Part shown: positions 25,624 through 34,599 of the stretch, one piece after another | Layout of the letters: the number at the start of each line of letters is the position of its first letter | Position numbering within the stretch: position 1 is the stretch's first letter | From: UBA6911 sp964481255 | GTDB taxonomy: Bacteria; Acidobacteriota; UBA6911 | Direction of reading: 5' to 3' | Assembly: GCA_964481255.1 (NCBI GenBank) | Contig: CAYZTZ010000001.1 | Span: 46,120 to 110,119 of the forward strand | Length of the DNA stretch: 64,000 nucleotides | Translations under genes and position numbers: made by a program | Notes under the pieces: model-generated | The model's database searches: none | Told to the model about the DNA's origin: nothing | The model's input: the letters and a program-made list of their open reading frames with translations, nothing else

Positions 25624-26829
25624 GTGGAACTATTCAAGCAGACGTCCATCGACTGGTTGGGCAAGAAATGGTGGTTTTACGGGATCTCCGCCGCTCTTCT
25701 GGCGGTCGGCATCGTCGCCTATGTCCTGCGGGGCGGCCTGAACTACGGAATCGACTTCACGGGCGGAAGCCTCGTGCGAATGAAATTCCAGAACACCCCG
25801 GATTTGGAGCTTATCCGGAACTCCCTGAAATCGATATCGGCGACGCCGCCTTCGATCCAGCGCTACGATCTCCCCTCGAAAAACACAGTCCAGATCCGTA
25901 TTCAGACGCAGTCGGCCGAGGAGGCCGAGCGGGAGAATGTGGGAGCGGACCGCGAGGTGCTGACCCGCCTTCTGCAAAAGACCCTGGACCCGGGTCGCGC
26001 GGGAAGCCGCGAAATGGATTTCAACAACGTGGGATTCGACGCCTTGAGCCGGCATCTGCTGGGACTGGATCCGGACGGCCTCCGGAATCAGAACAAGACC
26101 ACGCAGGAGATCGACGCCTACTACCGGAATACGGCGCAATCAATGCTCGATTACCGCGACAAGGAGTGCGAGGGTCTTGTGCGGTCGCTCGACGATCTTA
26201 AAAACGCTCCGGGCGTCACGGAAGCCTCGCTCGCCGCCCTCAAGAAGGATTTTTACGCGGGCCCGTTCGCCATCCTGAGCAGCGAGCGGGTGGGCGCCAT
26301 TGTAGGGTCCGAGCTGCGGCGGAGGGCGACCCTGGCGGTGGTGCTTTCTCTGCTGGCGATGCTGGTCTACATCGCTTTTCGTTTCAAACCGATCTACGGG
26401 GTGGCGGCCATTGTCGCGCTGTTTCATGACGTGGGAATCACCCTGGGATTGTTCGCCGTCACCCAAAAGGAAATATCCCTGACGGTGATCGCCGCTCTTC
26501 TGACTCTCGTGGGATATTCCGTCAACGACACTATCGTCATATTCGACCGGGTTCGAGAAAACCTCCGGCTTATGCGCAAAGAGTCCCTGTACCAGATCCT
26601 GAATCTGAGCATAAACCAGACGCTCTCCCGGACGATCATGACATCGGGATTCACGTTTCTGGCCGTCTTTTCGCTTTTTCTTTTCGGCGGAGAGGTGCTC
26701 AACGGTTTTTCGTTCGCGCTGACGATCGGGATCATTGTCGGCTCCTATTCCACCATCGCCCTGGCGTCCACGATCGTGGAATGGTGGTATCGGGCCGTGG
26801 AACCGGGCTCGAGGCGCAAAACCGCCTAG
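25624..26829 (+). CDS. secF: Protein translocase subunit SecF with an enlarged periplasmic loop
   Basis: 401 residues. TM1 (about 15-35), GIDFTGGSLVRMKF motif, then a long periplasmic region to about residue 235, and five further TMs with VNDTIVIFDRVREN. Typical SecF is ~300 residues; the extra ~90 residues form a charged, helical insertion (about 100-210) in the first periplasmic domain. GTG 25624 is chosen because GAGGG is seven bases upstream; the TTG at 25618 is only one base from it. Confidence 0.95.
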   Translation: MELFKQTSIDWLGKKWWFYGISAALLAVGIVAYVLRGGLNYGIDFTGGSLVRMKFQNTPDLELIRNSLKSISATPPSIQRYDLPSKNTVQIRIQTQSAEEAERENVGADREVLTRLLQKTLDPGRAGSREMDFNNVGFDALSRHLLGLDPDGLRNQNKTTQEIDAYYRNTAQSMLDYRDKECEGLVRSLDDLKNAPGVTEASLAALKKDFYAGPFAILSSERVGAIVGSELRRRATLAVVLSLLAMLVYIAFRFKPIYGVAAIVALFHDVGITLGLFAVTQKEISLTVIAALLTLVGYSVNDTIVIFDRVRENLRLMRKESLYQILNLSINQTLSRTIMTSGFTFLAVFSLFLFGGEVLNGFSFALTIGIIVGSYSTIALASTIVEWWYRAVEPGSRRKTA

Positions 26830-26909
26830 ACTGTTAGTATTTCAGGAGAACGGCGGCGAGAAGACGCCGAAAAGGGTTGAAAATCATTGAAATGCGGCCG
26901 AAAAATTTC

Positions 26910-26938
26910 TTGACAGTTTTTTGGACGCGATATTAAGA
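26910..26938 (+). promoter_or_regulatory. Predicted promoter of the tonB-exbB-exbD cluster
   Basis: A perfect TTGACA at 26910-26915 is followed by TATTAAGA at 26931-26938, which allows a -10 of TATTAA (15-base spacer) or TTAAGA (17-base spacer). It sits ~80 bases before tonB. Confidence 0.5.
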
Positions 26939-27016
26939 TCGAGCCCTTGAGAATGGCACCGCAGTAAAAAGCCCAGCCCATTTGCATGGTCTCAGGGCAG
27001 ATTACGAGGGGGATAC

Positions 27017-27769
27017 ATGTTTGAAGATTTGGAACAAGTGGGTCAATCGGATTTGGCCAAGCGGCTTGTGTCGCTGGTCATTTCGTTGATACTGCACGTC
27101 GTGCTGATCATCACGGTGGTGATCATGCCTCTGGTGTTTTTTAATGTGCTGCCGGAGAGCGAGCTGCTGACGTTTTTGATCGCTCCGCCGCCTCCGCCGC
27201 CCCCCCCGCCGCCGCCCCCGCCGCCGCCGACCAATGTCAGGACAGCCCCCAAGGTTGCCGTTGTCGACCCGAACCAGTTCGTGGCGCCCACCGAGATCCC
27301 CAAGGAAATACCGCCGCCGGTTGACGAAGCTCCGGTCATCGGAGTGAGCAACATCGTGGGCGGGATTCCCGGAGGCGTCGCCGGAGGTGTCGCTGGAGGC
27401 GTCCCCGGTGGAGTGGTCGGAGGATTGCTTTCCAATGTCGCGCCGGCGGCCCCCCCGCCGCCTCCCAAGCCGGTGAAGCGCGAACCCATCCGGGTCGGCG
27501 GGAATGTTCAGGAGTCCAAACTGATACGGAGGGTGGAACCCGTATATCCCGAGTTGGCGAAGCGCGCGCGTGTTCAGGGTACGGTCGTCCTCGTCGTTAC
27601 GGTCGACGAGGAAGGCAATGTGTCCGACATCCAGATAAGCAAGGGCCATCCCTTGTTGAACGATGCGGCGGTGAGCGCCGTGAGACAATGGAAATACTCT
27701 CCAACCCTGCTCAACGGAGAGCCGGTTCCTGTAATCGCTACGGTGACGGTAATTTTCAACTTGAAATAG
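27017..27769 (+). CDS. Energy transducer TonB
   Basis: 250 residues. An N-terminal TM (about 16-42), a run of 15 prolines (about residues 57-71), a second Pro-rich part, a Gly-Val repeat region (about 113-140, PGGVAGGVAGGVPGGVVGG) and a C-terminal TonB domain (about 165-250) with RRVEPVYPELAKRARVQGTV and WKYSPTLLNGEPV. It should span the periplasm and energise outer-membrane receptors using ExbB/ExbD, encoded next. No receptor gene is in the window. The polyproline run would need EF-P for efficient translation. Confidence 0.93.
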   Translation: MFEDLEQVGQSDLAKRLVSLVISLILHVVLIITVVIMPLVFFNVLPESELLTFLIAPPPPPPPPPPPPPPPTNVRTAPKVAVVDPNQFVAPTEIPKEIPPPVDEAPVIGVSNIVGGIPGGVAGGVAGGVPGGVVGGLLSNVAPAAPPPPPKPVKREPIRVGGNVQESKLIRRVEPVYPELAKRARVQGTVVLVVTVDEEGNVSDIQISKGHPLLNDAAVSAVRQWKYSPTLLNGEPVPVIATVTVIFNLK

Positions 27770-27803
27770 TTTTCCCAAATATCAATCGGAGGTTCAAAAT
27801 TCG

Positions 27804-28484
27804 ATGGGACAAATCAATATTGTAGAACTATGGAATTCAATGGGCGGGATCGCCAAAGGTGTCGTTGTCATCCTGGCTATCATGTCGGCCTACTCGATCA
27901 GCGTCATGATTGAGAGATGGCTTACCTATCGCCAGGCCCGGAAGCAGTCCAGGCTCTTCACCCCCGCGGTGGCCGAATGCCTGAAGGACGGGAAGATCGA
28001 CGAAGCGATCGCGCTGGGCGAACAATACAACAAGAGCCACCTGGCGAAGGTTCTCACGTCGGGACTGCATGAACTGCAGGCGCACGCCAAGAGCAAGGAT
28101 ATCCCCGGAGAGACTCTTGAAGCCTCCAAGCGGGCCCTGGAAAGAGCCACCGCCATCAACATTGAGGATCTGAAGAGAGGCCTCAGCGGCCTGGCCACCA
28201 TCGGTTCCACGGCTCCCTTTGTGGGGTTGTTCGGGACGACAATCGGTATCATCAACGCGTTCCAGGGGATGAAAACCGAGGAGACGGCGGGCATCGCGGC
28301 GGTCGCCGGCGGTATTGCGGAAGCGCTCGTCACCACCGCCTTCGGTCTTTTCGTCGCCGTTCCGGCCGTCTGGATGTACAACGTGTTCACCAACAGGATC
28401 GAAACCTTCACCGTCGAGATGGACAATTCCTCTTCGGAACTGATCGACTATTTCATCAAGAGACGGAGCGAAACTCGTGGCTAA
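27804..28484 (+). CDS. MotA/TolQ/ExbB proton channel protein
   Basis: 226 residues with three TMs: about 15-35, a long pair around 125-150 (SGLATIGSTAPFVGLFGTTIGIINAF) and 165-195. The conserved TM2-TM3 region with GTTIGI and AEALVTTAFGLFVAVPAVW is clear. It forms the pentameric proton channel around ExbD. It overlaps the following exbD by eight bases. GGAGG precedes the ATG by 11 bases. Confidence 0.95.
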   Translation: MGQINIVELWNSMGGIAKGVVVILAIMSAYSISVMIERWLTYRQARKQSRLFTPAVAECLKDGKIDEAIALGEQYNKSHLAKVLTSGLHELQAHAKSKDIPGETLEASKRALERATAINIEDLKRGLSGLATIGSTAPFVGLFGTTIGIINAFQGMKTEETAGIAAVAGGIAEALVTTAFGLFVAVPAVWMYNVFTNRIETFTVEMDNSSSELIDYFIKRRSETRG

Positions 28485-28899
28485 GCGCGGATTAGGCAAA
28501 AGCGACGTCGTCGCGGACATCAACGTCACGCCGATGGCGGATGTCATGCTGGTGCTGCTGATCATCTTCATGATTACGACGCCCCTCTTGCAGAGCGGCA
28601 TCACGGTCAACCTGCCCAAGGCGAAGAATCCTCTCGATGCGCCCGAAGCGGACAGCAAGGAAGCCGTGATCGTCGCCCTGAACCGGGAAGGGAAGCTCTT
28701 CCTGGGCAAAAAGCAGGTTTCGGAAGCCGATCTCTATGATTTCCTCGTCAAGAAATATTCGGGGGGTGAAATCAATCGGACCATCTTCCTGAAGGGGGAC
28801 ACATCGCTGGCTTACGGCCGCGTTGTGGAGATTGTCAACGGCTGCCGGAGCGCGGGTGTGGAACGTATCGGTTTGATGGCTGAAAAGGAAAAGGAATAG
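28477..28899 (+). CDS. ExbD/TolR-family protein (first copy)
   Basis: 140 residues with one TM (about 18-40) carrying the essential Asp in INVTPMADVMLVLLIIFMI, then a periplasmic ExbD domain (VIVALNREGKLFLGKK...IFLKGDTSLAYGRVVEIV). The start is GTG, eight bases inside exbB, a coupled arrangement. It couples proton flow to TonB. Confidence 0.95.
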   Translation: MAKRGLGKSDVVADINVTPMADVMLVLLIIFMITTPLLQSGITVNLPKAKNPLDAPEADSKEAVIVALNREGKLFLGKKQVSEADLYDFLVKKYSGGEINRTIFLKGDTSLAYGRVVEIVNGCRSAGVERIGLMAEKEKE

Positions 28900-29105
28900 A
28901 GGGGCAGTGCGGCGCGGCCCGCCTCGGCGCGCCGTCTGCCGATCGATTCAGCCGTTCCAGAGAGGGAAGCGGATCCGCGCGAGGAGCCACCCGTGCGCCG
29001 GGGAGACTCGGATCCGCCCCGATCCGTACAGGCCGGATCGCGGGCGTGTGTGCGCCGGAGGCGACGCCCCTAGGCAGGTTCTCATAAAAGAAAGGGATTT
29101 TTATC

Positions 29106-29516
29106 ATGGCAATGAAAGTCGGCGGCAAGAAGGGCGCCATGTCGGATATCAATATCACGCCCTATATTGATATTCTGCTGGTTCTCCTCATCATTTTCAT
29201 GGTTATCACTCCCGTGCGCCAGATGGACTTGGATGTGAAAGTCCCGCAAGCCTCCCAGGACACGGGCGGACCCCCCGATCCAAACGTCATCGTTGTGTCC
29301 ATCAGTGAATCCTTCCAGATCGCCATCAATCAGGAGCAGACGACCATCGGCAATCTGGGGGCCAAACTTCGGGAGATTTACAGCGCGCGGGCCAACAAGA
29401 ACATGTTTGTCAGCGCAAGCCCCAAGCTGCCTTACGGCGACGTGGTCAAGATCATCGATATCGCCAAGGGGGCCGGCGTGGGAGATATCGGTTTGCTAAC
29501 GGAAGAGATCCGCTAG
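29106..29516 (+). CDS. ExbD/TolR-family protein (second copy)
   Basis: 136 residues, same build as the first copy: a TM with the essential Asp in INITPYIDILLVLLIIFMV and a periplasmic domain ending ASPKLPYGDVVKIIDIAKGAG. The two copies differ enough to suggest distinct roles, perhaps a mixed ExbD dimer; tandem ExbDs with one ExbB recur in several phyla. A 206-base gap before this gene holds no ORF or RNA that I can support. Confidence 0.95.
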   Translation: MAMKVGGKKGAMSDINITPYIDILLVLLIIFMVITPVRQMDLDVKVPQASQDTGGPPDPNVIVVSISESFQIAINQEQTTIGNLGAKLREIYSARANKNMFVSASPKLPYGDVVKIIDIAKGAGVGDIGLLTEEIR

Positions 29517-29562
29517 AAAGATCGGACTTGCACTTGGTTCAACTCTTCGTTTGGAGGCCACA

Positions 29563-30366
29563 ATGAGGGTCAAAAGCAAGTGGCTGGCTGTCTTTTTTCT
29601 GCTGGCTGTGATGCCCCTGTCGGGCTGCAACTTCATCCAAAAGCTGCGCGCCCGGGACTACCTGAATAAGGGGGTGAAGGCGTTTACCGAAATGAAGTAT
29701 GATGCGGCGGCGCAGTTTTTCGAGAAGTCCGTCCAGCTGGATCCGACTTTTGAAACCGCCCGCATGTACTTGGCAACCGCGTATACCTCTCAGTTCATTC
29801 CGGGATCCACCGACCCCCGGAGCGAAGAGATGGCATATAAGGGGATCGAGACTTTTAAGCAGGTCGTCAACATGGCCGCGGATCCGTCCAAGCCCAACAT
29901 CAACGCCATGCTCAGCATCGCCAGCCTGTATTATCAGCTGAAAAAGTTCGATGAGTCCAAGGAGTGGTGCAACAACATCATCAAGATCGATCCCAAGAAC
30001 GCCGAGGCGTATTACCGCATCGCCGTCATTAATTTTGACGATTCGCTGGAGAAGACCGGCGTCCAGGGGGAAAACGTCGAATTCATGACTCCCGAGGAGA
30101 AAACCGCCACGCTGGCCAATATTGAGCAGGCGCTGCAATGCCTTGAAAAGGCGCTCGAAATCCGCCCGGACTACTTCGACGCCATGGAGTACCAGAACCT
30201 GCTCTGGAGGGAAAAGGCCAAGTTTGAAACGGATGCGGCCAAGAAAGCCGAACTGATCCGTCAGGCCGATCTTGTGTCCAAGAAGGCTTTGGATCTCCGG
30301 CTGAAGGCTCAGGAGGAAGAAGCGAAAAAACCCAAAAAGTTGGGGACGATCGGCGGCGGGAAGTAG
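29563..30366 (+). CDS. TPR-type lipoprotein of the TonB/ExbBD cluster
   Basis: 267 residues. A signal with lipobox LSGC puts the lipidated Cys at residue 22. The rest is helical repeats of tetratricopeptide type (KGVKAFTEMKYDAAAQFFEKSVQLDP; AEAYYRIAVINF; ALQCLEKALEIRPDYFDAM). It probably sits in the periplasm on a membrane and binds partners of the TonB system, judging only by position. The ATG at 29563 follows GGAGG by five bases. A strong terminator lies downstream, so it ends the operon. Confidence 0.85.
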   Translation: MRVKSKWLAVFFLLAVMPLSGCNFIQKLRARDYLNKGVKAFTEMKYDAAAQFFEKSVQLDPTFETARMYLATAYTSQFIPGSTDPRSEEMAYKGIETFKQVVNMAADPSKPNINAMLSIASLYYQLKKFDESKEWCNNIIKIDPKNAEAYYRIAVINFDDSLEKTGVQGENVEFMTPEEKTATLANIEQALQCLEKALEIRPDYFDAMEYQNLLWREKAKFETDAAKKAELIRQADLVSKKALDLRLKAQEEEAKKPKKLGTIGGGK

Positions 30367-30452
30367 CAGGGCCGTTCGGCGGCTGATGGCAGGACGGTTC
30401 CGCGTTGAGGGATCGAGGACGTGGAACCATGGAAGGCGCTGAAAACACCTCA

Positions 30453-30484
30453 GGGGACGGGAAGATGGCCCGTCCCCTTTTTTT
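30453..30484 (+). terminator. Strong intrinsic terminator
   Basis: A perfect nine-base-pair stem GGGGACGGG (30453-30461) / CCCGTCCCC (30469-30477) with a seven-base loop and seven Ts. It ends the tonB-exbBD-lipoprotein transcript. Confidence 0.92.
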
Positions 30485-30527
30485 ATGCCGGCTGTCCGTT
30501 CGCCGGGCCCAAGAGCGACGGGCGCCT

Positions 30528-30556
30528 TTTACAGCGGTTCCCATATCCTCTATAAT
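30528..30556 (+). promoter_or_regulatory. Promoter of rel
   Basis: TTTACA at 30528-30533, a 17-base spacer and a perfect TATAAT at 30551-30556, about 24 bases before the rel ATG. Confidence 0.7.
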
Positions 30557-30579
30557 GATAAAGGGACTGCCGTACTCGC

Positions 30580-32745
30580 ATGATACGCTATGAGGATCTC
30601 GCCGGAAAAATAAGGCGCTACCATCCCGACGCCCCTATGGAAATGATCCAGAGGGGCTATGTGGTTTCGGCCAAGTATCACAAGGGACAGGTGCGGATGA
30701 ACGGGGAGCCCTATCTCACCCACCCCCTGGAAGTCGCCAATATACTGGCCGAGCTCAAGCTCGACGTCGTGACCGTGACGGCGGGCCTCCTTCATGACGT
30801 GCTCGAAGACACACTGATGTCCCCGGAAGAGCTGAAGCGGCAGTTCGGAGACGAGGTGTTCCAGCTGGTGGACGGCGTCACGAAGATCGCGCAGGTCCAG
30901 CTCGCGTCCCGCCACCAGAAACAGGCCGAGAACTTCCGCAAAATGCTGCTCGCCATGATCGGCGACATCCGCGTCCTGTTCGTCAAGCTGGCCGATCGTC
31001 TTCACAACATGCGCACCCTTCAATATCTGCCCCCGGAACGGAGGGAGAGAATCTCCCTGGAGACCATGGAGATCTACGCTCCTCTCGCCCATCGGCTGGG
31101 CATGGCCAAGATCCGCGGGGAGCTGGAAGACCTGGCCTTCAGCTTCCTGGATCCCGTCGCCTACCAGAACACGGTGGCGCAAATCGAGGCGCGCCGGGCG
31201 GTCACGGAGGATTTTATTCACGAAGCCGAGGGCATTATCTCCCGCGAGCTGAAGGAGCATGGAATCCCCGCACGCACCGAAAGCCGCATCAAACGGATCT
31301 ACGGCATCTACAACAAGATGAGGAGGCAGAAAATCTCCATCGACGAGGTTTTCGACTTTGTGGCCGTGAGAGTGATCACCGATACGGTGCGCAACTGCTA
31401 CACCATCCTCGGGATCCTGCACAACCTCTGGAAGCCCGTGCCGGGCCGCATCAAGGATTATATCGCCATCCCCCGCCCCAACCTGTACCAGTCGCTGCAC
31501 ACGTCCGTCATCGGACGCAACGGCCAGCCTTTCGAGATTCAGATACGGACCGACGAGATGCACCGGATCGCCGAGGAGGGAATCGCGGCCCATTGGAAGT
31601 ACAAGGAGGGCAAACTCGGCACCGTGGAAGGGGAGGAGCAGTTCCGGCGGTTGCGGCAGCTCGTCATGTCGCAGGAGGAAATCAGCGATCCGCGCGAATT
31701 CCTGAGCAATCTGAAGATCGACCTGTACCCGGACGAGGTCTATTGCTTCACGCCGAAAGGCGAGGTCATCACCCTGCCCCGGGACGCGACCCCTGTCGAT
31801 TTCGCTTACGCCATCCACACGGAGGTAGGGCACCATTGTGTCGCCGCGCGCGTCAACACGCGCATCGTCCCGCTCCGGCACAAGATACGCAACGGGGAGA
31901 TCGTGGAGGTGGTCACGGCGAAGGACGCGTCTCCCAGCCGGGACTGGCTGACGTTCGTCAAGACGGCCCGCGCGCGCGGAAAGATCAAGCACTGGATCAA
32001 TCAGAAGGAAAAGGAGGACGCCGCCGAACTGGGCCGCAAGCTGATGGAGAGGGAGGCGCGCCGGTTCAAGACCACCTGGAAGAAGGTGCTGCTGATGAAC
32101 AGGCTCCCGGAAGTCCTTGCGCGCTGCGGCCTGCAAAAGCCGGAGGAGATCTATTCCGCCGTCGGCTTCGGAAAAATCGCGCCGCGCCAGATCCTCTCTC
32201 CGCTTTTCCCCGACCTCGCCCCTCTGCCCGAAGCCAAGGTCAAGCCGTCGCGCGTGCCGTCCGTGGTCCGGAAGGTTCTGGGACAGGCGGACTCGGCCAT
32301 CACCGTCAAGGGCCAGGACGGGCTTCTCGTCTACCGCGCCAAATGCTGCAATCCCATTCGCGGCGATGAGATCGTCGGATACATCACCCGGGGGAAAGGT
32401 GTCTCCGTCCATACCACCTCCTGTCCGAACCTTGCCAACTTCCTGGGCTCCGACCGGATTACCGACGTGGAATGGATGAGCATTCCGGACGATGAGGTTT
32501 TCCCCGTGCGCCTGGCGATCACGGTGGAAGACAGGCAGGGAATCCTGGCCGACATCACGTCCGCCATATCCAACCTCAAGACCAATATCCGGGAATCGCG
32601 CTCCTCGAGCGACAGCGACTCCGGCAAAGGCCTGGTCGAGATCACGGTGGACATCAGCGACGTCAAACATCTGCAGAAGGTGATTCAGGGCTTGAAAACC
32701 ATCCGCGGGATCCAGGAAGTGGAACGGGTCCAGCAGATCCCATAG
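30580..32745 (+). CDS. rel: Bifunctional (p)ppGpp synthetase/hydrolase (RelA/SpoT family)
   Basis: A 721-residue long RSH protein. The HD hydrolase (about 25-180) keeps THPLEVA, LLHDVLEDT and DRLHNMRTL. The synthetase (about 230-345) has KRIYGIYNKMRRQ and GRIKDYIAIPRPNLYQSLHT, where RIKD is the RxKD motif of bifunctional enzymes rather than the ExDD of RelA. TGS (about 385-445), a Cys-containing middle region (AKCCNPIRGDEIVGYITRG) and an ACT domain (about 645-718) follow. It controls the stringent response. ridA lies downstream, a common pairing. Confidence 0.96.
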   Translation: MIRYEDLAGKIRRYHPDAPMEMIQRGYVVSAKYHKGQVRMNGEPYLTHPLEVANILAELKLDVVTVTAGLLHDVLEDTLMSPEELKRQFGDEVFQLVDGVTKIAQVQLASRHQKQAENFRKMLLAMIGDIRVLFVKLADRLHNMRTLQYLPPERRERISLETMEIYAPLAHRLGMAKIRGELEDLAFSFLDPVAYQNTVAQIEARRAVTEDFIHEAEGIISRELKEHGIPARTESRIKRIYGIYNKMRRQKISIDEVFDFVAVRVITDTVRNCYTILGILHNLWKPVPGRIKDYIAIPRPNLYQSLHTSVIGRNGQPFEIQIRTDEMHRIAEEGIAAHWKYKEGKLGTVEGEEQFRRLRQLVMSQEEISDPREFLSNLKIDLYPDEVYCFTPKGEVITLPRDATPVDFAYAIHTEVGHHCVAARVNTRIVPLRHKIRNGEIVEVVTAKDASPSRDWLTFVKTARARGKIKHWINQKEKEDAAELGRKLMEREARRFKTTWKKVLLMNRLPEVLARCGLQKPEEIYSAVGFGKIAPRQILSPLFPDLAPLPEAKVKPSRVPSVVRKVLGQADSAITVKGQDGLLVYRAKCCNPIRGDEIVGYITRGKGVSVHTTSCPNLANFLGSDRITDVEWMSIPDDEVFPVRLAITVEDRQGILADITSAISNLKTNIRESRSSSDSDSGKGLVEITVDISDVKHLQKVIQGLKTIRGIQEVERVQQIP

Positions 32746-32831
32746 GGCCGGGACTGCAAAGGCAAAGTTCGAATTTCGAATCGCGGCTCGCGGGGGGCGA
32801 AGGAAGGCACGATGATTTCGGGAGGATCGGG

Positions 32832-33209
32832 ATGAAGGAGATCGTGGAAACCAGGGAAGCCGCGGCGCCCATCGGGCCCTATTCCCAGGCCGTACGCGCC
32901 GGCGGGTTCGTTTTCGTTTCGGGCCAGATCCCCGTCCGGCCGGAAACGGGACAGGTCGTGGAAGGGGACATCGCTGCACAGACCCGCCAGGTTTTGGAGA
33001 ATCTTTCCGCCATACTCCGGGCCGCGGGAAGCGATCTCGGGAAGGTCGTCAAGACCACGGTCTTTTTATCCAATTTCGACGACTTTCCGGCCATGAACCG
33101 GATATACGGGGAGTTTTTCGCGGAGGCCTGCCCCGCGCGCTCCACCGTTCAGGCGGCGCGTCTGCCCAAGGATGTATTGGTGGAAATTGAGGCGGTCGCG
33201 ATCTCCTAG
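32832..33209 (+). CDS. ridA: RidA-family enamine/imine deaminase
   Basis: 125 residues in the YjgF/YER057c/UK114 pattern: PIGPYSQAVRAGGFVFVSGQIP, ENLSAILRAAGSDLGKVVKTTVFL and the substrate-binding Arg in ARSTVQAARLPKDVLVEIEAVA. RidA hydrolyses reactive 2-aminoacrylate-type imines made by PLP enzymes. Its TAG stop shares a CTAG palindrome (33206-33209) with the convergent rpmB stop. Confidence 0.93.
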   Translation: MKEIVETREAAAPIGPYSQAVRAGGFVFVSGQIPVRPETGQVVEGDIAAQTRQVLENLSAILRAAGSDLGKVVKTTVFLSNFDDFPAMNRIYGEFFAEACPARSTVQAARLPKDVLVEIEAVAIS

Positions 33210-33397
33210 ATCGCCTTTTGCACCCTGCCGGATCTCAGGCACCGTGTGCAGACCCGGACGCGCTTGACCGTGCCGTTTTCGATGATGCGGACGCTCTGGA
33301 GATTCGGATAGAATTTTCGGGAGCGGATATTATGAGCGTGGGAGACGGTATGGCCGAAGACCGGTTTTTTAGCGCAAACGTAACACTGCATCGGCAT
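33206..33397 (-). CDS. rpmB: 50S ribosomal protein L28
   Basis: A 63-residue basic protein with the L28 signature (KKPVFGHTVSHAHNIRSRKFYPNLQSV). It carries CYVC and CTRC pairs, so this is the zinc-binding form. The ATG at 33397 has GGAG nine bases upstream; an in-frame ATG two codons later is possible. Confidence 0.94.
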   Translation of the reverse strand: MPMQCYVCAKKPVFGHTVSHAHNIRSRKFYPNLQSVRIIENGTVKRVRVCTRCLRSGRVQKAI

Positions 33398-33423
33398 GGT
33401 CCTGCTCTCCATTAAAGGGGCGC

Positions 33424-33452
33424 ATCATACCAATCGCAGCTTCCCGAGTCAA
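33424..33452 (-). promoter_or_regulatory. Promoter of rpmB
   Basis: Minus strand TTGACT (33452-33447), a 17-base spacer and TATGAT (33429-33424), about 27 bases upstream of the L28 start. Confidence 0.7.
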
Positions 33453-33563
33453 GACGAATCGCGAAGGACTCTTGAAACGGCGCCTCGCGCGCCCCGCCCG
33501 GCGCCCGGGGCCCTGTCATCCCCCGCCGCGCCCTGCGCTTGTCATCCATGCTTTTTCAATCCC

Positions 33564-34367
33564 CTAGACCAGGTCTTCTCCTCCATCGACGCGGATGATG
33601 TTCCCCGTCGCCCAATGCGTCTCGCACAGGCTGAGCGCGACGAGAATTTCAGCCACGTCCTCCGGTGTCGTCAAACGACCCCCCGGATTCAGTTCCAGGG
33701 CGCGCTCAAACATCTTTTCACTGCCGGGTATCCGGCGGGCCGCCGGCGTTTCCGTCACGCCGGCCTGCAGAGCGTTCACCGCAATACCCCATGGGGCCAG
33801 TTCCACCGCCAGCTGGCGGACATGCGATTCCAGGGTGGCCTTTGCGGCGGAGACGGCGCCGTAGGCCGGCCAGATTTTCCTGCCTCCGGCGCTCGTCATC
33901 GCCCAAATCTTCGCTCCCTTGCGCAGAAGCCCCGCGTCGCGCAGATCCTGGACCCAATAGACAAGGCTGTGCGCCATGACCTCCAGGGTCATAGTCATGT
34001 CGGCCGGCCGGACCCTGCTTCCCGGATCGTCGGCGATGAATGGTTTAAGGGTTCCGAATGCAAGCGAGTGCAGCAGGCAACGGATCCCGTGTTCTCCCGC
34101 ATCACTGTCCATGGCGTCGCGGCAGGCCCTTATCACCTCGGAACGGCGCTCTGGATCCGCCGCGTTGACATTGAAGAACAGAGCCCGGCGTCCCAGTCCC
34201 CGGATTTCGGAGGCCAGGCTTTCCACCCGGCCCGCCGCCGCCCTGCGGTCCAGATGGACGCCGGCGATGTCGAAGCCGCTTCGCGCGAGCGCCAGGGCGG
34301 AAGCGGCGCCGAAGCCGCCGGATGCGCCGAGTATGAGCGCCCACTGTCGTGGTATGTCTTCGGGCAC
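33564..34367 (-). CDS. Enoyl-[ACP] reductase-like SDR (FabL type)
   Basis: 267 residues with a Rossmann fold: cofactor loop ILGASGGFGAASALALA and an active site reading YGAVSAAK, i.e. Tyr-x6-Lys. This is the spacing of enoyl-ACP reductases (FabI/FabL) rather than the Tyr-x3-Lys of ordinary SDRs; the following ATLESHVRQLAVELAPWGI is FabL-like. Likely the last reductive step of fatty acid elongation, but substrate is not proven. GTG at 34367 is chosen for the GGGAGG five bases upstream. It is divergent from recA. Confidence 0.8.
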   Translation of the reverse strand: MPEDIPRQWALILGASGGFGAASALALARSGFDIAGVHLDRRAAAGRVESLASEIRGLGRRALFFNVNAADPERRSEVIRACRDAMDSDAGEHGIRCLLHSLAFGTLKPFIADDPGSRVRPADMTMTLEVMAHSLVYWVQDLRDAGLLRKGAKIWAMTSAGGRKIWPAYGAVSAAKATLESHVRQLAVELAPWGIAVNALQAGVTETPAARRIPGSEKMFERALELNPGGRLTTPEDVAEILVALSLCETHWATGNIIRVDGGEDLV

Positions 34368-34599
34368 GAGGACCTCCCTTCTTGACAATGCCCCGCAATC
34401 TGTCCATCCTGAGTCTATCATGATTCCAGGTCCGCGACGGCGCCGCTCGTGGTAGGATGGGGATGCCGGCGAAAGGGCGGCGGACCTGCAAGGGGCGGCA
34501 AAATTTAATGGCTCAAAACTTCATTGCAGCATTAAGCATAGGGACGGAATGCAGGCAGAGCCCTTCGGGAATTCATACCCCAAAGGAAGGAATAAGGCG

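Noticed and set aside
28900..29105. A small gene between the two exbD genes
   Set aside because: The only open frame is Arg/Pro-rich with no ribosome site and overlaps the second exbD out of frame.
34422..34599. SOS (LexA) box upstream of recA
   Set aside because: No inverted repeat of the GTTC-GAAC or CTGT-ACAG type could be found in the right place.
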